From positions 730,012 through 794,011 of the forward strand of contig NZ_LT699744.1 of assembly GCF_900155385.1 (NCBI RefSeq): a stretch of DNA of 64,000 nt. Reading direction: 5' to 3'. The stretch is from Vreelandella massiliensis. Lineage in GTDB: Bacteria > Pseudomonadota > Gammaproteobacteria > Pseudomonadales > Halomonadaceae. The notes beneath the pieces are model-generated. The model had not been told where the DNA came from, did no database searches, and was given only the letters and a program-made list of their open reading frames with translations. Position 1 is the stretch's first letter; each line of letters begins with the position of its first letter. A program made the position numbers and the translations under genes. Positions 42,355-53,695 of the stretch are shown piece by piece.

Positions 42355-45039
42355 ATGGGTGACATCGCCAGAGAAATTCTGCCCGTCAATATTGAAGACG
42401 AGCTCAAACAGTCGTACCTCGACTATGCGATGAGCGTTATCATCGGCCGCGCGCTTCCCGATGTGCGCGATGGCTTAAAACCCGTGCATCGGCGTGTTTT
42501 GTTCGCCATGCACGAATTGGGTAATGACTGGAATAAACCGTACAAGAAATCGGCGCGCGTGGTCGGCGATGTCATCGGTAAATACCACCCCCACGGCGAT
42601 AGCGCGGTTTACGACACCATCGTGCGTATGGCGCAGCACTTCTCGATGCGCCATGTGCTGGTCGATGGCCAGGGTAACTTCGGCTCGATCGACGGTGATA
42701 GCGCCGCGGCCATGCGTTACACCGAGGTACGCATGGCGCGCCTGGCGCATGAGCTTCTCGCCGATCTGGAAAAAGAGACCGTCGACTGGGTGGATAACTA
42801 CGACGGCACCGAGCGTATTCCCGATGTGCTGCCGACCAAGGTGCCGAACCTGCTGATCAACGGCTCCTCGGGTATCGCCGTGGGCATGGCGACCAACATT
42901 CCCCCGCACAATATGCGTGAAGTGATCGACGCCTGTTTGGCGCTGATCGACGACTACACGCTCTCGGTGGATGACCTGATGGAGTACGTGCCGGGGCCTG
43001 ACTTCCCCACCGGCGGCATCATCAACGGCCGCGCCGGCATCCTTGAAGCGTACCGCACGGGCCGTGGGCGTATTTACGTGCGCGCCTGCCACACCGTCGA
43101 GCACGATGATAAAACCGGCCGTGACCACATTATTATCACCGAGCTGCCGTATCAGGTGAACAAAGCGCGGCTGATCGAAAAGATCGCCGAGCTGGTCAAA
43201 GAGAAGCGCATCGAGGGCATTGCCGAGCTGCGCGATGAGTCGGATAAAGATGGCTTGCGCGTGGTGATCGAGATCAAGCGCGGCGAATCCGGCGAGGTCG
43301 TGGTCAATAACCTCTTCGCCCAGACGCAGCTACAAAACGTGTTTGGTATTAATATCGTGGCGCTGGAAAACGGTCAGCCGCGCACGCTCAACTTAAAAGA
43401 GCTGTTAGAAGCCTTTATTCGCCACCGTCGTGAAGTGGTGACGCGCCGCACGCTCTTTGAGCTGAAAAAAGCCCGCGAGCGTGGCCACATTTTAGAAGGC
43501 TTGACCGTCGCGATTTCCAATATCGACGAGGTGATCGAGCTGATCAAAGCCTCGCCCAACGCCGCCGAAGCGAAACAGAAATTGCTTGATCGCAGCTGGC
43601 GCCCGGGGCAGGTGACTGACATGCTCGAAAGAGCCGGCGCCACGTCCTGCAAGCCGGAGGACCTGGAGGAGGGTTTTGGGCTTAACCCGTCGGCCACCGA
43701 GTACCGTCTCTCGCCCGCTCAAGCGCAGGCGATCCTGGAGCTGCGCTTGCACCGCTTGACCGGGCTTGAAACCGAGAAGCTGCTCAACGAATACCTCTCT
43801 ATTTTGGAAAAAATCGCCGAGCTTACCGAGATTCTCGCCTCGCCCGATCGCTTGATGGAGGTGATTCGCGACGAGCTGCACGCCGTGCGCGATCAGTTCG
43901 GCGACGACCGCCGCACGGAAATTCAGGTGAGCCATCTGGATTTGTCGATGGAGGATTTGATCGCCGAAGAGGACATGGTGGTCACGGTGTCGCGTTCGGG
44001 CTACGCCAAAACCCAGCCGCTCTCGGACTACCAGGCCCAGCGTCGCGGCGGTCGCGGTAAGTCAGCCACGGCGATGAAGGATGAGGACGTCATTGAGCAC
44101 CTGCTGGTGGCATCCACCCACGACACCGTGCTGCTGTTCTCCAATCGCGGCAAGGTCTACTGGCTGAAAGTTTACGAAATGCCCGCCGCCAGCCGCGGTT
44201 CGCGCGGTAAGCCGCTGGTGAATCTGCTGCCGCTGGATGAAGGCGAGGCGATTAACGCTATTCTGCCGGTGCGCGACTACGATCCTAGCCACTATATTTT
44301 CTTCGCTACTGCCCAAGGGACGGTTAAGCGCGTGAGCCTCGAGCAGTTCTCGCGCCCGCGCAGCGTGGGCTTAATCGCCATCGATCTGGATGAGAGCGAC
44401 CGCTTGGTGGGCGCGGCGATTACCTCCGGCAGTGATCACGTCATGCTGCTCTCTTCCAACGGCAAGGCGATCCGCTTTGAAGAGGGTAACGTGCGCGCGA
44501 TGGGCCGTACCGCACGCGGTGTGCGCGGCATGCGCCTGGCGGACGACGCCGAAGTCATCAGCTTGATAATCCCTAAACATCAGCAAATTGATGCCGAAAG
44601 CGATGCGCAAGGCGACGACGCCCCAGCCGTGGTGGAAAGCGGGACGGAAGAGGAGCCGATCTACATCCTCACCGCGAGTGAAAACGGCTACGGTAAGCGC
44701 ACGCGCCTAGGCGAGTTCCCGCTGCGCGGCCGTGGTGGCCAGGGCGTGATTGCGATGCAGACAAGCGAGCGTAACGGTGCGCTTGTCGCCGGCATGCAGG
44801 TTTACGACAGCGATGAAATGATGCTGATCACCGACCGCGGTACGCTGGTGCGCACCCGGGTGGAGGAAGTATCGACCACCTCGCGCAATACCCAAGGCGT
44901 GATGCTGATTCGCTTGGGTAAAGAGGAGAAGCTTGTCAAGACGGTGCGCGTCGAGGAGCCGGAGGATATCGAGCTCGACGTAGACGACGAAGACACCCAC
45001 CAAGAGGAGGCCCCGGGAGCCGATGACGCGTCACTTTAA
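42355..45039 (+). CDS. gyrA: DNA gyrase subunit A
   Basis: 894 residues. The N-terminal breakage-reunion domain has the active-site Tyr in [10 protein letters not shown]. The quinolone region [19 protein letters not shown] carries the wild-type Ser and Asp at positions equal to E. coli 83 and 87. The C-terminal beta-pinwheel carries the GyrA box QRRGGRG and ends in an acidic tail. It introduces negative supercoils together with GyrB. First gene of a long operon; its last 17 bases overlap serC. Confidence 0.97.
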   Translation: MGDIAREILPVNIEDELKQSYLDYAMSVIIGRALPDVRDGLKPVHRRVLFAMHELGNDWNKPYKKSARVVGDVIGKYHPHGDSAVYDTIVRMAQHFSMRHVLVDGQGNFGSIDGDSAAAMRYTEVRMARLAHELLADLEKETVDWVDNYDGTERIPDVLPTKVPNLLINGSSGIAVGMATNIPPHNMREVIDACLALIDDYTLSVDDLMEYVPGPDFPTGGIINGRAGILEAYRTGRGRIYVRACHTVEHDDKTGRDHIIITELPYQVNKARLIEKIAELVKEKRIEGIAELRDESDKDGLRVVIEIKRGESGEVVVNNLFAQTQLQNVFGINIVALENGQPRTLNLKELLEAFIRHRREVVTRRTLFELKKARERGHILEGLTVAISNIDEVIELIKASPNAAEAKQKLLDRSWRPGQVTDMLERAGATSCKPEDLEEGFGLNPSATEYRLSPAQAQAILELRLHRLTGLETEKLLNEYLSILEKIAELTEILASPDRLMEVIRDELHAVRDQFGDDRRTEIQVSHLDLSMEDLIAEEDMVVTVSRSGYAKTQPLSDYQAQRRGGRGKSATAMKDEDVIEHLLVASTHDTVLLFSNRGKVYWLKVYEMPAASRGSRGKPLVNLLPLDEGEAINAILPVRDYDPSHYIFFATAQGTVKRVSLEQFSRPRSVGLIAIDLDESDRLVGAAITSGSDHVMLLSSNGKAIRFEEGNVRAMGRTARGVRGMRLADDAEVISLIIPKHQQIDAESDAQGDDAPAVVESGTEEEPIYILTASENGYGKRTRLGEFPLRGRGGQGVIAMQTSERNGALVAGMQVYDSDEMMLITDRGTLVRTRVEEVSTTSRNTQGVMLIRLGKEEKLVKTVRVEEPEDIELDVDDEDTHQEEAPGADDASL

Positions 45040-46126
45040 CTTCTGCGCGGGGCCGGCGGCGCTGCCCACGGCGGTTCTCAAGCGTGCCCAGGAAGAGATG
45101 CTCGACTACCACGGGCGCGGCCTCTCGGTGATGGAGATGAGTCACCGTAGCGACGAGTTCGTCGCGATCGCCGAACAGGCGGAAGCCGATTTGCGCGCGC
45201 TTCTTAGGGTGCCGGATAACTACAAGGTGCTGTTTTTACAAGGCGGTGCCAGCTTGCAGTTTGCCATGCTGCCGATGAACCTGCTGGGTCGCGGTGGCAG
45301 CGCCAATGTCATCAACACCGGCATTTGGTCGAAAAAAGCGCTAAAAGAGCTTGAGCACCTTGAGTTGCCCCATCACGTTGCCGCCAGCAGCGAGGCCAAC
45401 GGCCATACGGCGGTGCCACGCCCGGATGAGGTGCAGCTAAGCGACGATGCCGCCTATCTGCACTTTACCGCCAACGAAACCATCGGCGGGTTGGCGTTTG
45501 ATTACACCCCCGGTGCGCGACGCCGCGATGGTGCCCAGGTGCCGTTGGTGTGCGATCTGTCATCAAGCATTCTTTCCGCGCCCTTGGATGTCTCCCAGTA
45601 CGGCGTGATCTACGCCGGCGCGCAGAAGAACATCGGCCCGGCGGGGCTTACGCTGGTGATCGTGCGCGATGACCTGCTCGATCAGGCCCAGCAGCCGATT
45701 CCCTCGCTATTTGATTACCGCGCCATTGCCGAGGCGGGCTCGATGGTCAACACACCGCCGAGCTATGCCTGGTATTTGGCGGGATTGGTGTTCCAGTGGC
45801 TGCGAGAGGATATCGGCGGGCTGGCGCAGATGGAGATCATTAATCAGCGCAAGGCGGAAAAGCTTTACGGCGCGATTGACGCCAGTGAACTCTACGCCAA
45901 TCCCATTGCGCTGCCTAACCGCTCACGCATGAACGTGCCTTTTGTGCTGGCCGACTCGGCGTTGGATAAGACGTTCCTCGCGGAGGCCGATGAAGCGGGG
46001 CTTTTGAACCTCAAAGGGCACCGCAGCGTGGGAGGGATGCGCGCGAGTCTTTACAACGCCGTATCGGAAGAGGCCGTGGATGCGCTGGTGGCTTTCATGG
46101 CAGATTTTGAACAGAGAAGGGGCTAA
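45023..46126 (+). CDS. serC: Phosphoserine aminotransferase
   Basis: 367 residues of the class V aminotransferase family. [21 protein letters not shown] and [10 protein letters not shown] open it, and the PLP Lys lies in [19 protein letters not shown]. It makes phosphoserine from 3-phosphohydroxypyruvate and also acts in pyridoxine synthesis. It starts inside gyrA (17-bp overlap), so the two are translationally linked. Confidence 0.96.
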   Translation: MTRHFNFCAGPAALPTAVLKRAQEEMLDYHGRGLSVMEMSHRSDEFVAIAEQAEADLRALLRVPDNYKVLFLQGGASLQFAMLPMNLLGRGGSANVINTGIWSKKALKELEHLELPHHVAASSEANGHTAVPRPDEVQLSDDAAYLHFTANETIGGLAFDYTPGARRRDGAQVPLVCDLSSSILSAPLDVSQYGVIYAGAQKNIGPAGLTLVIVRDDLLDQAQQPIPSLFDYRAIAEAGSMVNTPPSYAWYLAGLVFQWLREDIGGLAQMEIINQRKAEKLYGAIDASELYANPIALPNRSRMNVPFVLADSALDKTFLAEADEAGLLNLKGHRSVGGMRASLYNAVSEEAVDALVAFMADFEQRRG

Positions 46127-46132
46127 GACACG

Positions 46133-47224
46133 ATGTCAGATACATCCGTCAAGCTCGACGCGCTTCGCCAGCGCATCGACCAACTCGATAGCGATATTCT
46201 GCGCTTGATCAGCGAGCGCGCCAATTGCGCTCAAGAAGTCGCCCAGGTCAAACGCGCTGAAGATGCGTCAACGGTCTTCTATCGGCCCGAGCGGGAAGCG
46301 CAGGTGCTGCGCCGCATCATGGCGTTGAACGCTGGCCCGCTGGATGACGAGGAGATGGCGCGGCTTTTTCGGGAAATCATGTCGGCCTGCTTGGCGCTTG
46401 AACAGCCGGTAAAAGTTGCCTACCTCGGTCCGGAAGGCACCTTTACCCAGCAGGCGACGCTTAAGCACTTCGGCGAAAGCGCCGTGAGTCTGCCCATGGC
46501 GGCGATCGACGAAGTGTTCCGTGAGGTCGAAGCGGGGGCGGTGAACTATGGCGTGGTGCCGGTGGAGAACTCCACCGAGGGCGTGGTGAACCACACCCTG
46601 GATACCTTCATGGAGTCTTCCATCCATATCTGCGGTGAGGTGGTGCTGCGCATCCACCACCATTTGCTGGTGAGCGAGAATACCCGGCGAGACAAGGTCT
46701 CGCGTATCTACTCGCACCCGCAATCGTTTGCCCAGTGCCGCAAGTGGCTCGATGCTCACTTCCCACACGCCGAGCGGGTGCCGGTGGCGTCCAACGCCGA
46801 AGCCGCGAAGCTGGTAAAAACCGAGTGGCACAGCGCCGCGATTGCCGGTGATATGGCGGCCAAGCTCTACGGCTTGGAGCGTATCGCCGAGAAAATCGAA
46901 GATCGACCGGATAACTCCACGCGCTTTTTGATTATCGGCAGCCAAGACGTGCCCATGTCAGGCGACGACAAAACCTCGCTGGTGGTGGCGATGCGCAACC
47001 AGCCCGGCGCGCTGCACGATCTGCTAGAGCCCTTCCATCGCCATCAGATCGATATGACCCGCCTGGAGACACGCCCATCACGCAGCGGCGTATGGAACTA
47101 CGTCTTCTTTATTGACTTTAAAGGGCACTACGCCGAACCGCATATCTCCGCCATGCTCGATGAAGTGCGCCTGCGCGCCTCGGATTTGAAAGTGCTGGGC
47201 TCCTACCCCCAGGGCGTGCTGTGA
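46133..47224 (+). CDS. pheA: Chorismate mutase/prephenate dehydratase (P-protein)
   Basis: 363 residues: an AroQ chorismate mutase (about 5-90; LDALRQRIDQLDSDILRLISERA), a prephenate dehydratase domain (about 95-270; VAYLGPEGTFTQQA and the NSTEG motif VPVENSTEGVVNH) and an ACT domain (about 280-360) with TRLETRPSR for feedback by phenylalanine. It carries chorismate to phenylpyruvate. It lies 6 bp after serC, and its stop overlaps the GTG of tyrA-aroA. hisC, often present at this point in pseudomonads, is absent. Confidence 0.96.
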   Translation: MSDTSVKLDALRQRIDQLDSDILRLISERANCAQEVAQVKRAEDASTVFYRPEREAQVLRRIMALNAGPLDDEEMARLFREIMSACLALEQPVKVAYLGPEGTFTQQATLKHFGESAVSLPMAAIDEVFREVEAGAVNYGVVPVENSTEGVVNHTLDTFMESSIHICGEVVLRIHHHLLVSENTRRDKVSRIYSHPQSFAQCRKWLDAHFPHAERVPVASNAEAAKLVKTEWHSAAIAGDMAAKLYGLERIAEKIEDRPDNSTRFLIIGSQDVPMSGDDKTSLVVAMRNQPGALHDLLEPFHRHQIDMTRLETRPSRSGVWNYVFFIDFKGHYAEPHISAMLDEVRLRASDLKVLGSYPQGVL

Positions 47225-49521
47225 GCGTAGCGGGTTCAAGCGACGTTGTGTTGCCCCCTGGCGAGCCGAGTCGCGTGAGTGAATCACGCCTTTTAATCGT
47301 CGGGTTGGGGTTGATTGGTGGCTCGCTCGCGGCGGCGCTGCGGGAAGCGGGTTTTGGCGGGGAGATTATCGCCTGCGACCCCGATGCCAGCGAGATCGAA
47401 CGCGGCATCGAGATGGGTTTGATTCATTCGGGTGGAACGAAGCTCTCCGAGCAGTTACCGGGCGCGAGCATGATTGTGCTCGCGGTGCCGGTGCTGGCGA
47501 TGGAAAGCGTGATGCGAGAGCTGGCCGGCTCACTTTTGGATATCACGCAAGTGGTGATCACCGATGTGGGCAGTACCAAGGCGACGATCCGTGAGTGCGC
47601 GCGGCGCGTTTTTGGCCGAGTGCCCCCGACGCTGGTGCTAGGTCACCCCATCGCGGGTTCGGAAAAAAGCGGCGTGGCCGCGGCGAATCCCAAGCTCTAC
47701 GTGAATCATAAAGTGATTCTCACCCCCGAGCCCGATGTCGATCCCACCGCGCTCACCCGCGTGCGAAAGCTCTGGCAAACCACCGGCGCCGAGGTGCTGG
47801 AGATGGACGTCGCCCGTCACGATGAAGTGCTGGCGCGCACCAGTCACCTCCCTCATCTGCTGGCGTTTTCGCTGGTGGACACGCTGGCGCGCCAGGATCA
47901 GCGGCTGGATATTTTTCGCTACGCGGCGGGAGGCTTTCGCGACTTCACCCGGATTGCCGGGAGTGACCCGGTCATGTGGCGGGATATTTTTATCGCTAAC
48001 CGCGATGCGGTGCTAGCCTCGCTCGACGACTTCGAGGCTGGGCTTAAGCGGTTGCGCACGGCGGTAGAGGCGGGCGATAGCGACGCGATGCTGGCCACTT
48101 TTGACCGCGCCAGTCACGCGCGCCGCTACTTTGAATCGCTATTGAACAAAACCAGTTATCAGGCGGAATACTTAATGCAACCACAGGGTCAAGTGACGTA
48201 CCGCGTGCGCCCGGGCGGACAAGCTCAGGGCCGCTTGCGAGTACCCGGAGATAAATCGATTTCCCACCGCTCGATCATGCTCGGCGCCCTTGCCGAGGGC
48301 GTGACCGAGGTGAAGGGCTTTCTGGAAGGCGAAGACAGCCTCGCCACGCTGCAGGCGTTTCGCGAAATGGGCGTGGCTATCGAGGGGCCGCACCAGGGGC
48401 GCGTGACCATTCACGGCGTGGGAATGCACGGGTTAAAAGCGCCATCCGGGCCGCTTTACGTGGGTAACTCCGGCACGGCGATGCGCCTGTTTGCCGGGCT
48501 TTTGGCCGGGCAGGCCTTCGATAGCGAATTGACCGGCGACGCCTCGCTCACCAAACGTCCGATGGGGCGGGTCGCCGACCCGCTGCGCGCCATGGGAGCA
48601 GTGATCGATACCGCCGAAGGCGGCCGGCCACCGCTTAAGATTCACGGCGGCGCCGCGCTGCAAGGCATCGATTATGACATGCCGATGGCCAGCGCCCAGG
48701 TGAAATCTTGTGTGCTCTTTGCCGGCATGTACGCCAACGGCGAGACCCGGGTACGCGAGCCCGCGCCGACCCGCGACCACACCGAGCGCATGTTGAACGG
48801 CTTTGGCTACCCCGTTTCCCGCGAGGGGGATACTTGCTGGCTAGCGGGCGGCGGTCGGCTCACCGCCGGGCCGATCGACGTGCCCTCGGATATCTCTTCG
48901 GCGACGTTCTTTTTGGTCGCGGCAGCCATCACGCCAGGGTCGGACATTACCCTTGAGCACGTTGGCATTAACCCCACGCGTATCGGCGTGATCAATATCT
49001 TGACGCTGATGGGGGCGGATCTAACCCTCTCCAATCAGGCGGAGGTCGGCGGCGAGCCGGTGGCGGATATTCGTATTCGCTATGCGCCGCTTAAAGGCAT
49101 TGATATCCCCGTTGATCAGGTGCCGCTGGCGATCGATGAGTTCCCGGCGCTGTTTATCGCCGCTGCCAATGCGGAAGGCACCACACGCCTGCGCGGCGCC
49201 GAAGAGCTGCGGGTGAAAGAGTCCGACCGCATTCAAGCGATGGCCGATGGGCTTGCCGTGCTGGGTGTCGAGCATACGGTTGTGGAAGATGGCATCGATA
49301 TCGTCGGCGGCGGCCGCGATGATGCGCCGAGCTATGGCGGCGGTCTTATCGATAGCCTGGGCGATCACCGCATCGCCATGGCGTTTACCATCGCGGCGCT
49401 GCGAGCAAGCGACGAGGTGGTGATTGACGACTGCGCCAATGTCGCCACGTCCTTCCCCAACTTTGTTGAGCTTGCCACCCGTATCGGGTTGGCATTGAAG
49501 GTGGAGGGAGCGAATGTCTGA
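47221..49521 (+). CDS. tyrA-aroA: Fused prephenate dehydrogenase and EPSP synthase (TyrA-AroA)
   Basis: 766 residues. The first part (about 20-310) is TyrA: an NAD-binding [21 protein letters not shown], then [12 protein letters not shown] and [12 protein letters not shown]. After a short linker, the second part (about 325-766) is Aro[61 protein letters not shown] and [13 protein letters not shown]. The fusion joins tyrosine synthesis with the sixth shikimate step and is known in pseudomonads and relatives. The start is GTG overlapping pheA; a later in-frame GTG at 47272 (before SESRLLIV) is possible. Confidence 0.95.
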   Translation: MSVAGSSDVVLPPGEPSRVSESRLLIVGLGLIGGSLAAALREAGFGGEIIACDPDASEIERGIEMGLIHSGGTKLSEQLPGASMIVLAVPVLAMESVMRELAGSLLDITQVVITDVGSTKATIRECARRVFGRVPPTLVLGHPIAGSEKSGVAAANPKLYVNHKVILTPEPDVDPTALTRVRKLWQTTGAEVLEMDVARHDEVLARTSHLPHLLAFSLVDTLARQDQRLDIFRYAAGGFRDFTRIAGSDPVMWRDIFIANRDAVLASLDDFEAGLKRLRTAVEAGDSDAMLATFDRASHARRYFESLLNKTSYQAEYLMQPQGQVTYRVRPGGQAQGRLRVPGDKSISHRSIMLGALAEGVTEVKGFLEGEDSLATLQAFREMGVAIEGPHQGRVTIHGVGMHGLKAPSGPLYVGNSGTAMRLFAGLLAGQAFDSELTGDASLTKRPMGRVADPLRAMGAVIDTAEGGRPPLKIHGGAALQGIDYDMPMASAQVKSCVLFAGMYANGETRVREPAPTRDHTERMLNGFGYPVSREGDTCWLAGGGRLTAGPIDVPSDISSATFFLVAAAITPGSDITLEHVGINPTRIGVINILTLMGADLTLSNQAEVGGEPVADIRIRYAPLKGIDIPVDQVPLAIDEFPALFIAAANAEGTTRLRGAEELRVKESDRIQAMADGLAVLGVEHTVVEDGIDIVGGGRDDAPSYGGGLIDSLGDHRIAMAFTIAALRASDEVVIDDCANVATSFPNFVELATRIGLALKVEGANV

Positions 49522-50203
49522 GCAGGCACCGGTTCTTACCATCGACGGCCCAGGCGGTGCGGGCAAGGGGACGATCAGCGGGCTGATCGCCGAGCGGCTG
49601 GATTGGCATCTTTTGGATAGCGGCGCGCTCTATCGCCTCACCGCGCATGCGGCCGTTAAGCACAATGTGGCGCTGGATGACGAGCCCGCGGTGGCGAAAC
49701 TCGCCGAGCGGCTCGACGTGGCCTTTCCGGTGGAAGGCGGCATGCCCAAGACGCTTTTGGAAGGCGAGGACGTGGGGCGCGCGATTCGTACCGAGCAAGC
49801 CGGCGAGCGCGCCTCTCAAGTGGCCGCGCTGCCTTTGGTGCGTGAGGCGCTGCTAAGCCGCCAGCGCGATTTTCGCCAGGCCCCGGGGCTGGTCGCCGAT
49901 GGTCGCGACATGGGCACCGTGGTGTTTGATGACGCTCCGCTAAAGATTTTTTTAACCGCGAGTGCCGAAGAGCGGGCGCGCAGAAGGCATCTTCAGTTGC
50001 GCGAAGCCGGCGTGGATGCTAGTCTTTCGAGTCTTTTGAAGGAGATTCAGGCACGCGATGCACGCGACACGCAGCGCAGCGTGGCACCTCTCAAGCCGGC
50101 AGATGATGCCATTACGCTTGATACCACGCGCCTGAGCATACCGGAAGTGGTTGATCGGATAACCGAACTGCTGATCCAAAGGGGGTTAGCAACCGGCGTT
50201 TGA
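49514..50203 (+). CDS. cmk: Cytidylate kinase
   Basis: 229 residues. The P-loop is [14 protein letters not shown] at the N-terminus, followed by [12 protein letters not shown], the [12 protein letters not shown] segment and the Arg-rich lid [11 protein letters not shown]. It phosphorylates CMP and dCMP. It overlaps the aroA end by 8 bases and precedes rpsA as in most gammaproteobacteria. Confidence 0.96.
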   Translation: MSEQAPVLTIDGPGGAGKGTISGLIAERLDWHLLDSGALYRLTAHAAVKHNVALDDEPAVAKLAERLDVAFPVEGGMPKTLLEGEDVGRAIRTEQAGERASQVAALPLVREALLSRQRDFRQAPGLVADGRDMGTVVFDDAPLKIFLTASAEERARRRHLQLREAGVDASLSSLLKEIQARDARDTQRSVAPLKPADDAITLDTTRLSIPEVVDRITELLIQRGLATGV

Positions 50204-50346
50204 TTCTCCCTTGCGGCGCTTTCGATGCGGCGTCATGACGTGGCAGGGCACTAAACTCATCGCGGTGAGCCCGGCTAGGTCGAACCAGCGCTAACGCCCT
50301 CGAAAGCAGAGTGACATTAGGCCCGTACTTGCTGGTGGTACGGAGA

Positions 50347-50360
50347 AGGCAGTACTGCCT
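50347..50360 (+). promoter_or_regulatory. Palindrome in the rpsA leader
   Basis: AGGCAGTACTGCCT is a perfect 14-bp dyad 27 bp before the rpsA start. It is preceded by a GTAC...GTAC hairpin. In E. coli, rpsA translation is controlled by S1 acting on leader hairpins. Here these stem-loops are in the matching place, which suggests the same autoregulation. Confidence 0.4.
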
Positions 50361-50387
50361 CAACAACGTTGATCACGTAGGAACACC

Positions 50388-52064
50388 ATGAGCGAAAGCT
50401 TTGCTGAACTGTTTGAACAGTCTCTTAACGACATCAACATGGAGCCAGGCGCTATCGTCGCGGCCCAGGTTGTCGACATTGACGGTGACTGGGTTACCGT
50501 TAACGCAGGTCTGAAATCCGAAGGTCAGATCCCCGCCGCGCAATTCCGCGACGACAATGGCGAACTGACCATTGCGATCGGCGATGATGTTCACGTCGCA
50601 CTGGAAGCCGTCGAAGATGGCTTCGGTGAAACGCGTCTGTCGCGCGAGAAAGCCAAACGCGCTGAAGCGTGGAAGGTACTTGAAGCCGCCTTCGAGAAAG
50701 ATGAAATCGTCAAGGGCGTGATCAACGGTAAAGTCAAAGGCGGCTTCACTGTCGATGTCGACTCTATCCGTGCTTTCCTGCCGGGCTCTTTGGTCGACGT
50801 TCGTCCGGTTCGCGATACCGCGCACCTCGAAAACAAAGAACTCGACTTCAAAGTCATCAAGCTTGATCCGAAGCGCAATAACGTCGTCGTTTCTCGCCGT
50901 GCCGTTCTCGAAGCCGAGAACAGCGCCGAGCGTGAAGCGCTGCTCGCCACGCTGCAGGAAGGCCAGCAGATCAAGGGTATCGTCAAGAACCTGACCGACT
51001 ACGGCGCCTTCGTTGATCTAGGCGGCGTCGACGGCCTGCTCCACATCACCGACATGGCGTGGAAGCGCATCAAGCATCCGTCTGAAATCGTGGCCGTAGG
51101 CGACGAGATCAACGTCAAGGTGCTAAAGTTTGACCGCGAGCGCAACCGCGTATCGCTGGGACTTAAGCAGCTGGGCGAAGATCCGTGGGTCAACATCAAA
51201 GACCGTTACCCGGAAGGCACCAAGGTGCACGCCGTGGTCACCAATCTGACCGACTACGGCTGCTTTGCCGAGCTGGAAGAGGGTGTCGAAGGTCTGGTTC
51301 ACGTCTCTGAAATGGACTGGACCAACAAGAACATCCATCCGTCTAAAGTCGTTCAAGTGGGCGATGATGTTGACGTCATGGTGTTGGACATCGACGAAGA
51401 GCGTCGTCGTATCTCCCTGGGTATCAAGCAGTGCACGCCGAACCCGTGGGAAACGTTCAATGCGCAGTACAACAAGGGCGACCGTGTTTCTGGCACCATC
51501 AAGTCGATCACCGATTTCGGTATCTTCATCGGCCTGGAAGGCGGTATCGACGGTCTGGTACACCTGTCCGATATCTCTTGGACAGAGACTGGCGAAGAAG
51601 CCGTTCGTCACTACAAGAAGGGCGACGAAGCCGAAGCTGTTATCCTCTCGATCGACCCGGAGCGTGAGCGTATCTCGCTGGGCATCAAGCAGATGGATAC
51701 CGACCCGGTGGCGGAGTTCCTGTCCGTTAACGACAAGGGCTCTATCGTGACAGGTCGCGTTGTTGACGTTGACGCCAAAGAAGCTCAGGTTGAGTTGGCG
51801 ACCGACGTTATCGCCGTGCTGAAAGCCTCTGAAATCAGCGCTGATCGCGTAGAAGACGCGCGCAACGTGCTGAGCGAAGGCGACAGCGTGGAAGCGCGCA
51901 TCGTCAGCGTTGATCGCAAGAGCCGCCAGATTAACCTGTCGGTAAAAGCGAAAGAGCAAGACGACACGCGTCAAAACCTGAAAAAGCTGCGTGAAGAATC
52001 ACCAGAAGCAGGTGGCCCGACCACCATCGGTGATCTGATTAAGCAGCAGATGGGCCAAGACTAA
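50388..52064 (+). CDS. rpsA: 30S ribosomal protein S1
   Basis: 558 residues with six S1 (OB-fold) repeats. Domains 3 to 6 are near-identical repeats of the form [43 protein letters not shown] and [22 protein letters not shown]. It brings mRNA to the ribosome. The length matches E. coli S1 (557). Last gene of the gyrA operon, with its own leader and a strong terminator after it. Confidence 0.97.
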   Translation: MSESFAELFEQSLNDINMEPGAIVAAQVVDIDGDWVTVNAGLKSEGQIPAAQFRDDNGELTIAIGDDVHVALEAVEDGFGETRLSREKAKRAEAWKVLEAAFEKDEIVKGVINGKVKGGFTVDVDSIRAFLPGSLVDVRPVRDTAHLENKELDFKVIKLDPKRNNVVVSRRAVLEAENSAEREALLATLQEGQQIKGIVKNLTDYGAFVDLGGVDGLLHITDMAWKRIKHPSEIVAVGDEINVKVLKFDRERNRVSLGLKQLGEDPWVNIKDRYPEGTKVHAVVTNLTDYGCFAELEEGVEGLVHVSEMDWTNKNIHPSKVVQVGDDVDVMVLDIDEERRRISLGIKQCTPNPWETFNAQYNKGDRVSGTIKSITDFGIFIGLEGGIDGLVHLSDISWTETGEEAVRHYKKGDEAEAVILSIDPERERISLGIKQMDTDPVAEFLSVNDKGSIVTGRVVDVDAKEAQVELATDVIAVLKASEISADRVEDARNVLSEGDSVEARIVSVDRKSRQINLSVKAKEQDDTRQNLKKLREESPEAGGPTTIGDLIKQQMGQD

Positions 52065-52117
52065 TAGGGTTAACGTGGGGCCTTTCGAGGCTCCGCTTTT
52101 AACGCTTTAGGCTCATT

Positions 52118-52148
52118 AAAAACGCCGCCCTAATGGGCGGCGTTTTTT
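52118..52148 (+). terminator. rpsA intrinsic terminator
   Basis: AACGCCGCCC pairs with GGGCGGCGTT around TAAT, followed by seven T residues. A textbook strong terminator 55 bp past the stop. Confidence 0.9.
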
Positions 52149-52393
52149 TAGTTGTTGGTTAGCGTAATTATGTCCACAGTAAAAGTGACATGGCTTACTT
52201 AAAGCTGTCTAAACTGTTGTCAGTAGCCCTTTTTACAGCAATAATACGCTCGTATCTAAACATGCTTGAGTTTGCTTTTTGGCAAGATTAAGTTATACCT
52301 TAAGTAAAAATATATTTTGAGTCCTGAATGCAGGAGTAATAAGCCTGTAAGTACGCTATCTTAGCGACTTAAACGACATAAAAGGATGAGCCC
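52149..52393 (+). promoter_or_regulatory. AT-rich promoter and leader of the mvaT-like gene
   Basis: A possible promoter is TTGCTT (52272-52277) with TATACC (52294-52299) at a 16-bp spacing. The leader has two small hairpins: TCCTG/CAGGA at 52322-52335 and CGCTA/TAGCG at 52354-52366. The region is clearly richer in AT than its surroundings, which fits autoregulation by an AT-binding nucleoid protein. Confidence 0.42.
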
Positions 52394-52768
52394 ATGTCCC
52401 TATTAAATGAATACATCCAGAAAGAGCAGCAGCTAAAGAAATTGCAAGAAGACATGCAGCGCATGGAAGGCGATCAGCGTCTTAAGAGCGAGCTTGAGTT
52501 CAAAGATCGCCTTGAGAAATTAATGGAAGAGTTCGGCAAGGTGCCAGCCGATATTGTCGCCTTGTTCGAGCCGCATGTAGACCCCAGCGATTTACATAAA
52601 ACCAAAAGTACCGACGGCCGCCGTAAGCGTCGCCTTAAGATTTATAAAAACCCGCACACCGGGGAAGTGATCGAAACCCGCGGCGGTAACCATAAAGGGC
52701 TGCGGCGTTGGAAAGAAGAGCACGGCGACGACACCGTTGAGTCCTGGCTGGTACGCATGGAAGATTAA
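52394..52768 (+). CDS. MvaT/MvaU-type H-NS-like nucleoid protein
   Basis: 124 residues. An N-terminal coiled coil for oligomerisation (about 1-60; LNEYIQKEQQLKKLQEDM) is followed by a linker with basic residues (about 70-85) and the C-terminal DNA-binding domain YKNPHTGEVIETRGGNHKGLRRWKEEHG, the MvaT signature with the R-G-G-N minor-groove hook. It silences AT-rich DNA. Its place after rpsA is where ihfB is common in other gammaproteobacteria. Confidence 0.9.
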   Translation: MSLLNEYIQKEQQLKKLQEDMQRMEGDQRLKSELEFKDRLEKLMEEFGKVPADIVALFEPHVDPSDLHKTKSTDGRRKRRLKIYKNPHTGEVIETRGGNHKGLRRWKEEHGDDTVESWLVRMED

Positions 52769-52779
52769 TGAGTGATTCT

Positions 52780-52806
52780 CCGGCATTTCCACGAAATGCC
52801 GGTTTT
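52780..52806 (+). terminator. Intrinsic terminator of the mvaT-like gene
   Basis: CCGGCATTTC (52780-52789) pairs with GAAATGCCGG (52793-52802) around CAC and is followed by TTTT. Confidence 0.85.
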
Positions 52807-52861
52807 GTATTAAACCGATATAAACGCTATCCCCTCAAAGGCGTGGTGAATACGTCAACCA

Positions 52862-53695
52862 CTATTCCGATAGCGGCAAGCGCAGCTCAAGGCTTGTTTT
52901 TCGCCATAAGACATACGGCGCGGCGCCACTAATATAAAACGGCGTTGGGTGGCAGAGTAATTGGTAGAGAGCGTGGGTTAACGCGTGGGATAGCGCCGAA
53001 AAGTCATCAAAACACGTAATGGCATAGTGCTGAGGCGCTAGCGTCATGCGCCGGTAAGTCATCGGCAGCGAGGGCTTTAACGCCAGCGCCTCTTGCGATG
53101 CTAAGCAAAACCCCACATCCGTGCGTGGTAACGCAGCAGACGGCGCGACACGGGCACCGATTTTTTCCGTCAGTAGATCCGGTAGTGCAATACTCGGCGT
53201 GGTTTGTGTCCAAGTCTTGGGCAGGGAGGGTAACGACTCGGTATGTAACTCGGCTGTGCCTAAACCCTTTAGCTGTTCTGGCGCTTTATAGTAGCGCCGC
53301 AATATAAATTGCCGCTGCGGTTTTCGGATAATACGCGTGGTAAATCCACTCGGCGGGCGTTGGCGTTGAAGCGTTCGGCGTATCGACTGGCGGAAATGGC
53401 GCGGGCTTACGGAGAAGTGTTTATGGAAGGCGCGCGAAAAAGAGGAGTGATTATAATAGCCGCATACGAGGGCGATTTGGGCTATATTTTTAGGCGTTAG
53501 GGCGAGTAAGACAGCCGCATGCTCAAGGCGGCGCTGATCCCGGTAAGCACTGGGAGAGGTGTCAAAATAGTGGCGAAATTGACGCCTCACCTGCGAATCA
53601 GAATAGCCCAAATGGTCAGCTAGTTCATTGATGCTTATTTGTTTACCGATGGTCTCTTGAAGCCAAATCTCCGCCCTTATCATTGCATTAAACAT
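52862..53695 (-). CDS. AraC-family regulator, Rob-like
   Basis: 277 residues. The DNA-binding domain is at the N-terminus (about 8-108) with two helix-turn-helices: SINELADHLGYSDSQVRRQFRHYFD, and IAQIALVCGYYNHSSFSRAFHKHFSVSPRHFR. This layout matches Rob/SoxS/MarA. The C-terminal region (about 115-277) has a pattern compatible with a GyrI-like ligand domain, but similarity is weak. The target is unknown. Convergent with the mvaT-like gene; its start faces the IscB element. Confidence 0.84.
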   Translation of the reverse strand: MFNAMIRAEIWLQETIGKQISINELADHLGYSDSQVRRQFRHYFDTSPSAYRDQRRLEHAAVLLALTPKNIAQIALVCGYYNHSSFSRAFHKHFSVSPRHFRQSIRRTLQRQRPPSGFTTRIIRKPQRQFILRRYYKAPEQLKGLGTAELHTESLPSLPKTWTQTTPSIALPDLLTEKIGARVAPSAALPRTDVGFCLASQEALALKPSLPMTYRRMTLAPQHYAITCFDDFSALSHALTHALYQLLCHPTPFYISGAAPYVLWRKTSLELRLPLSE

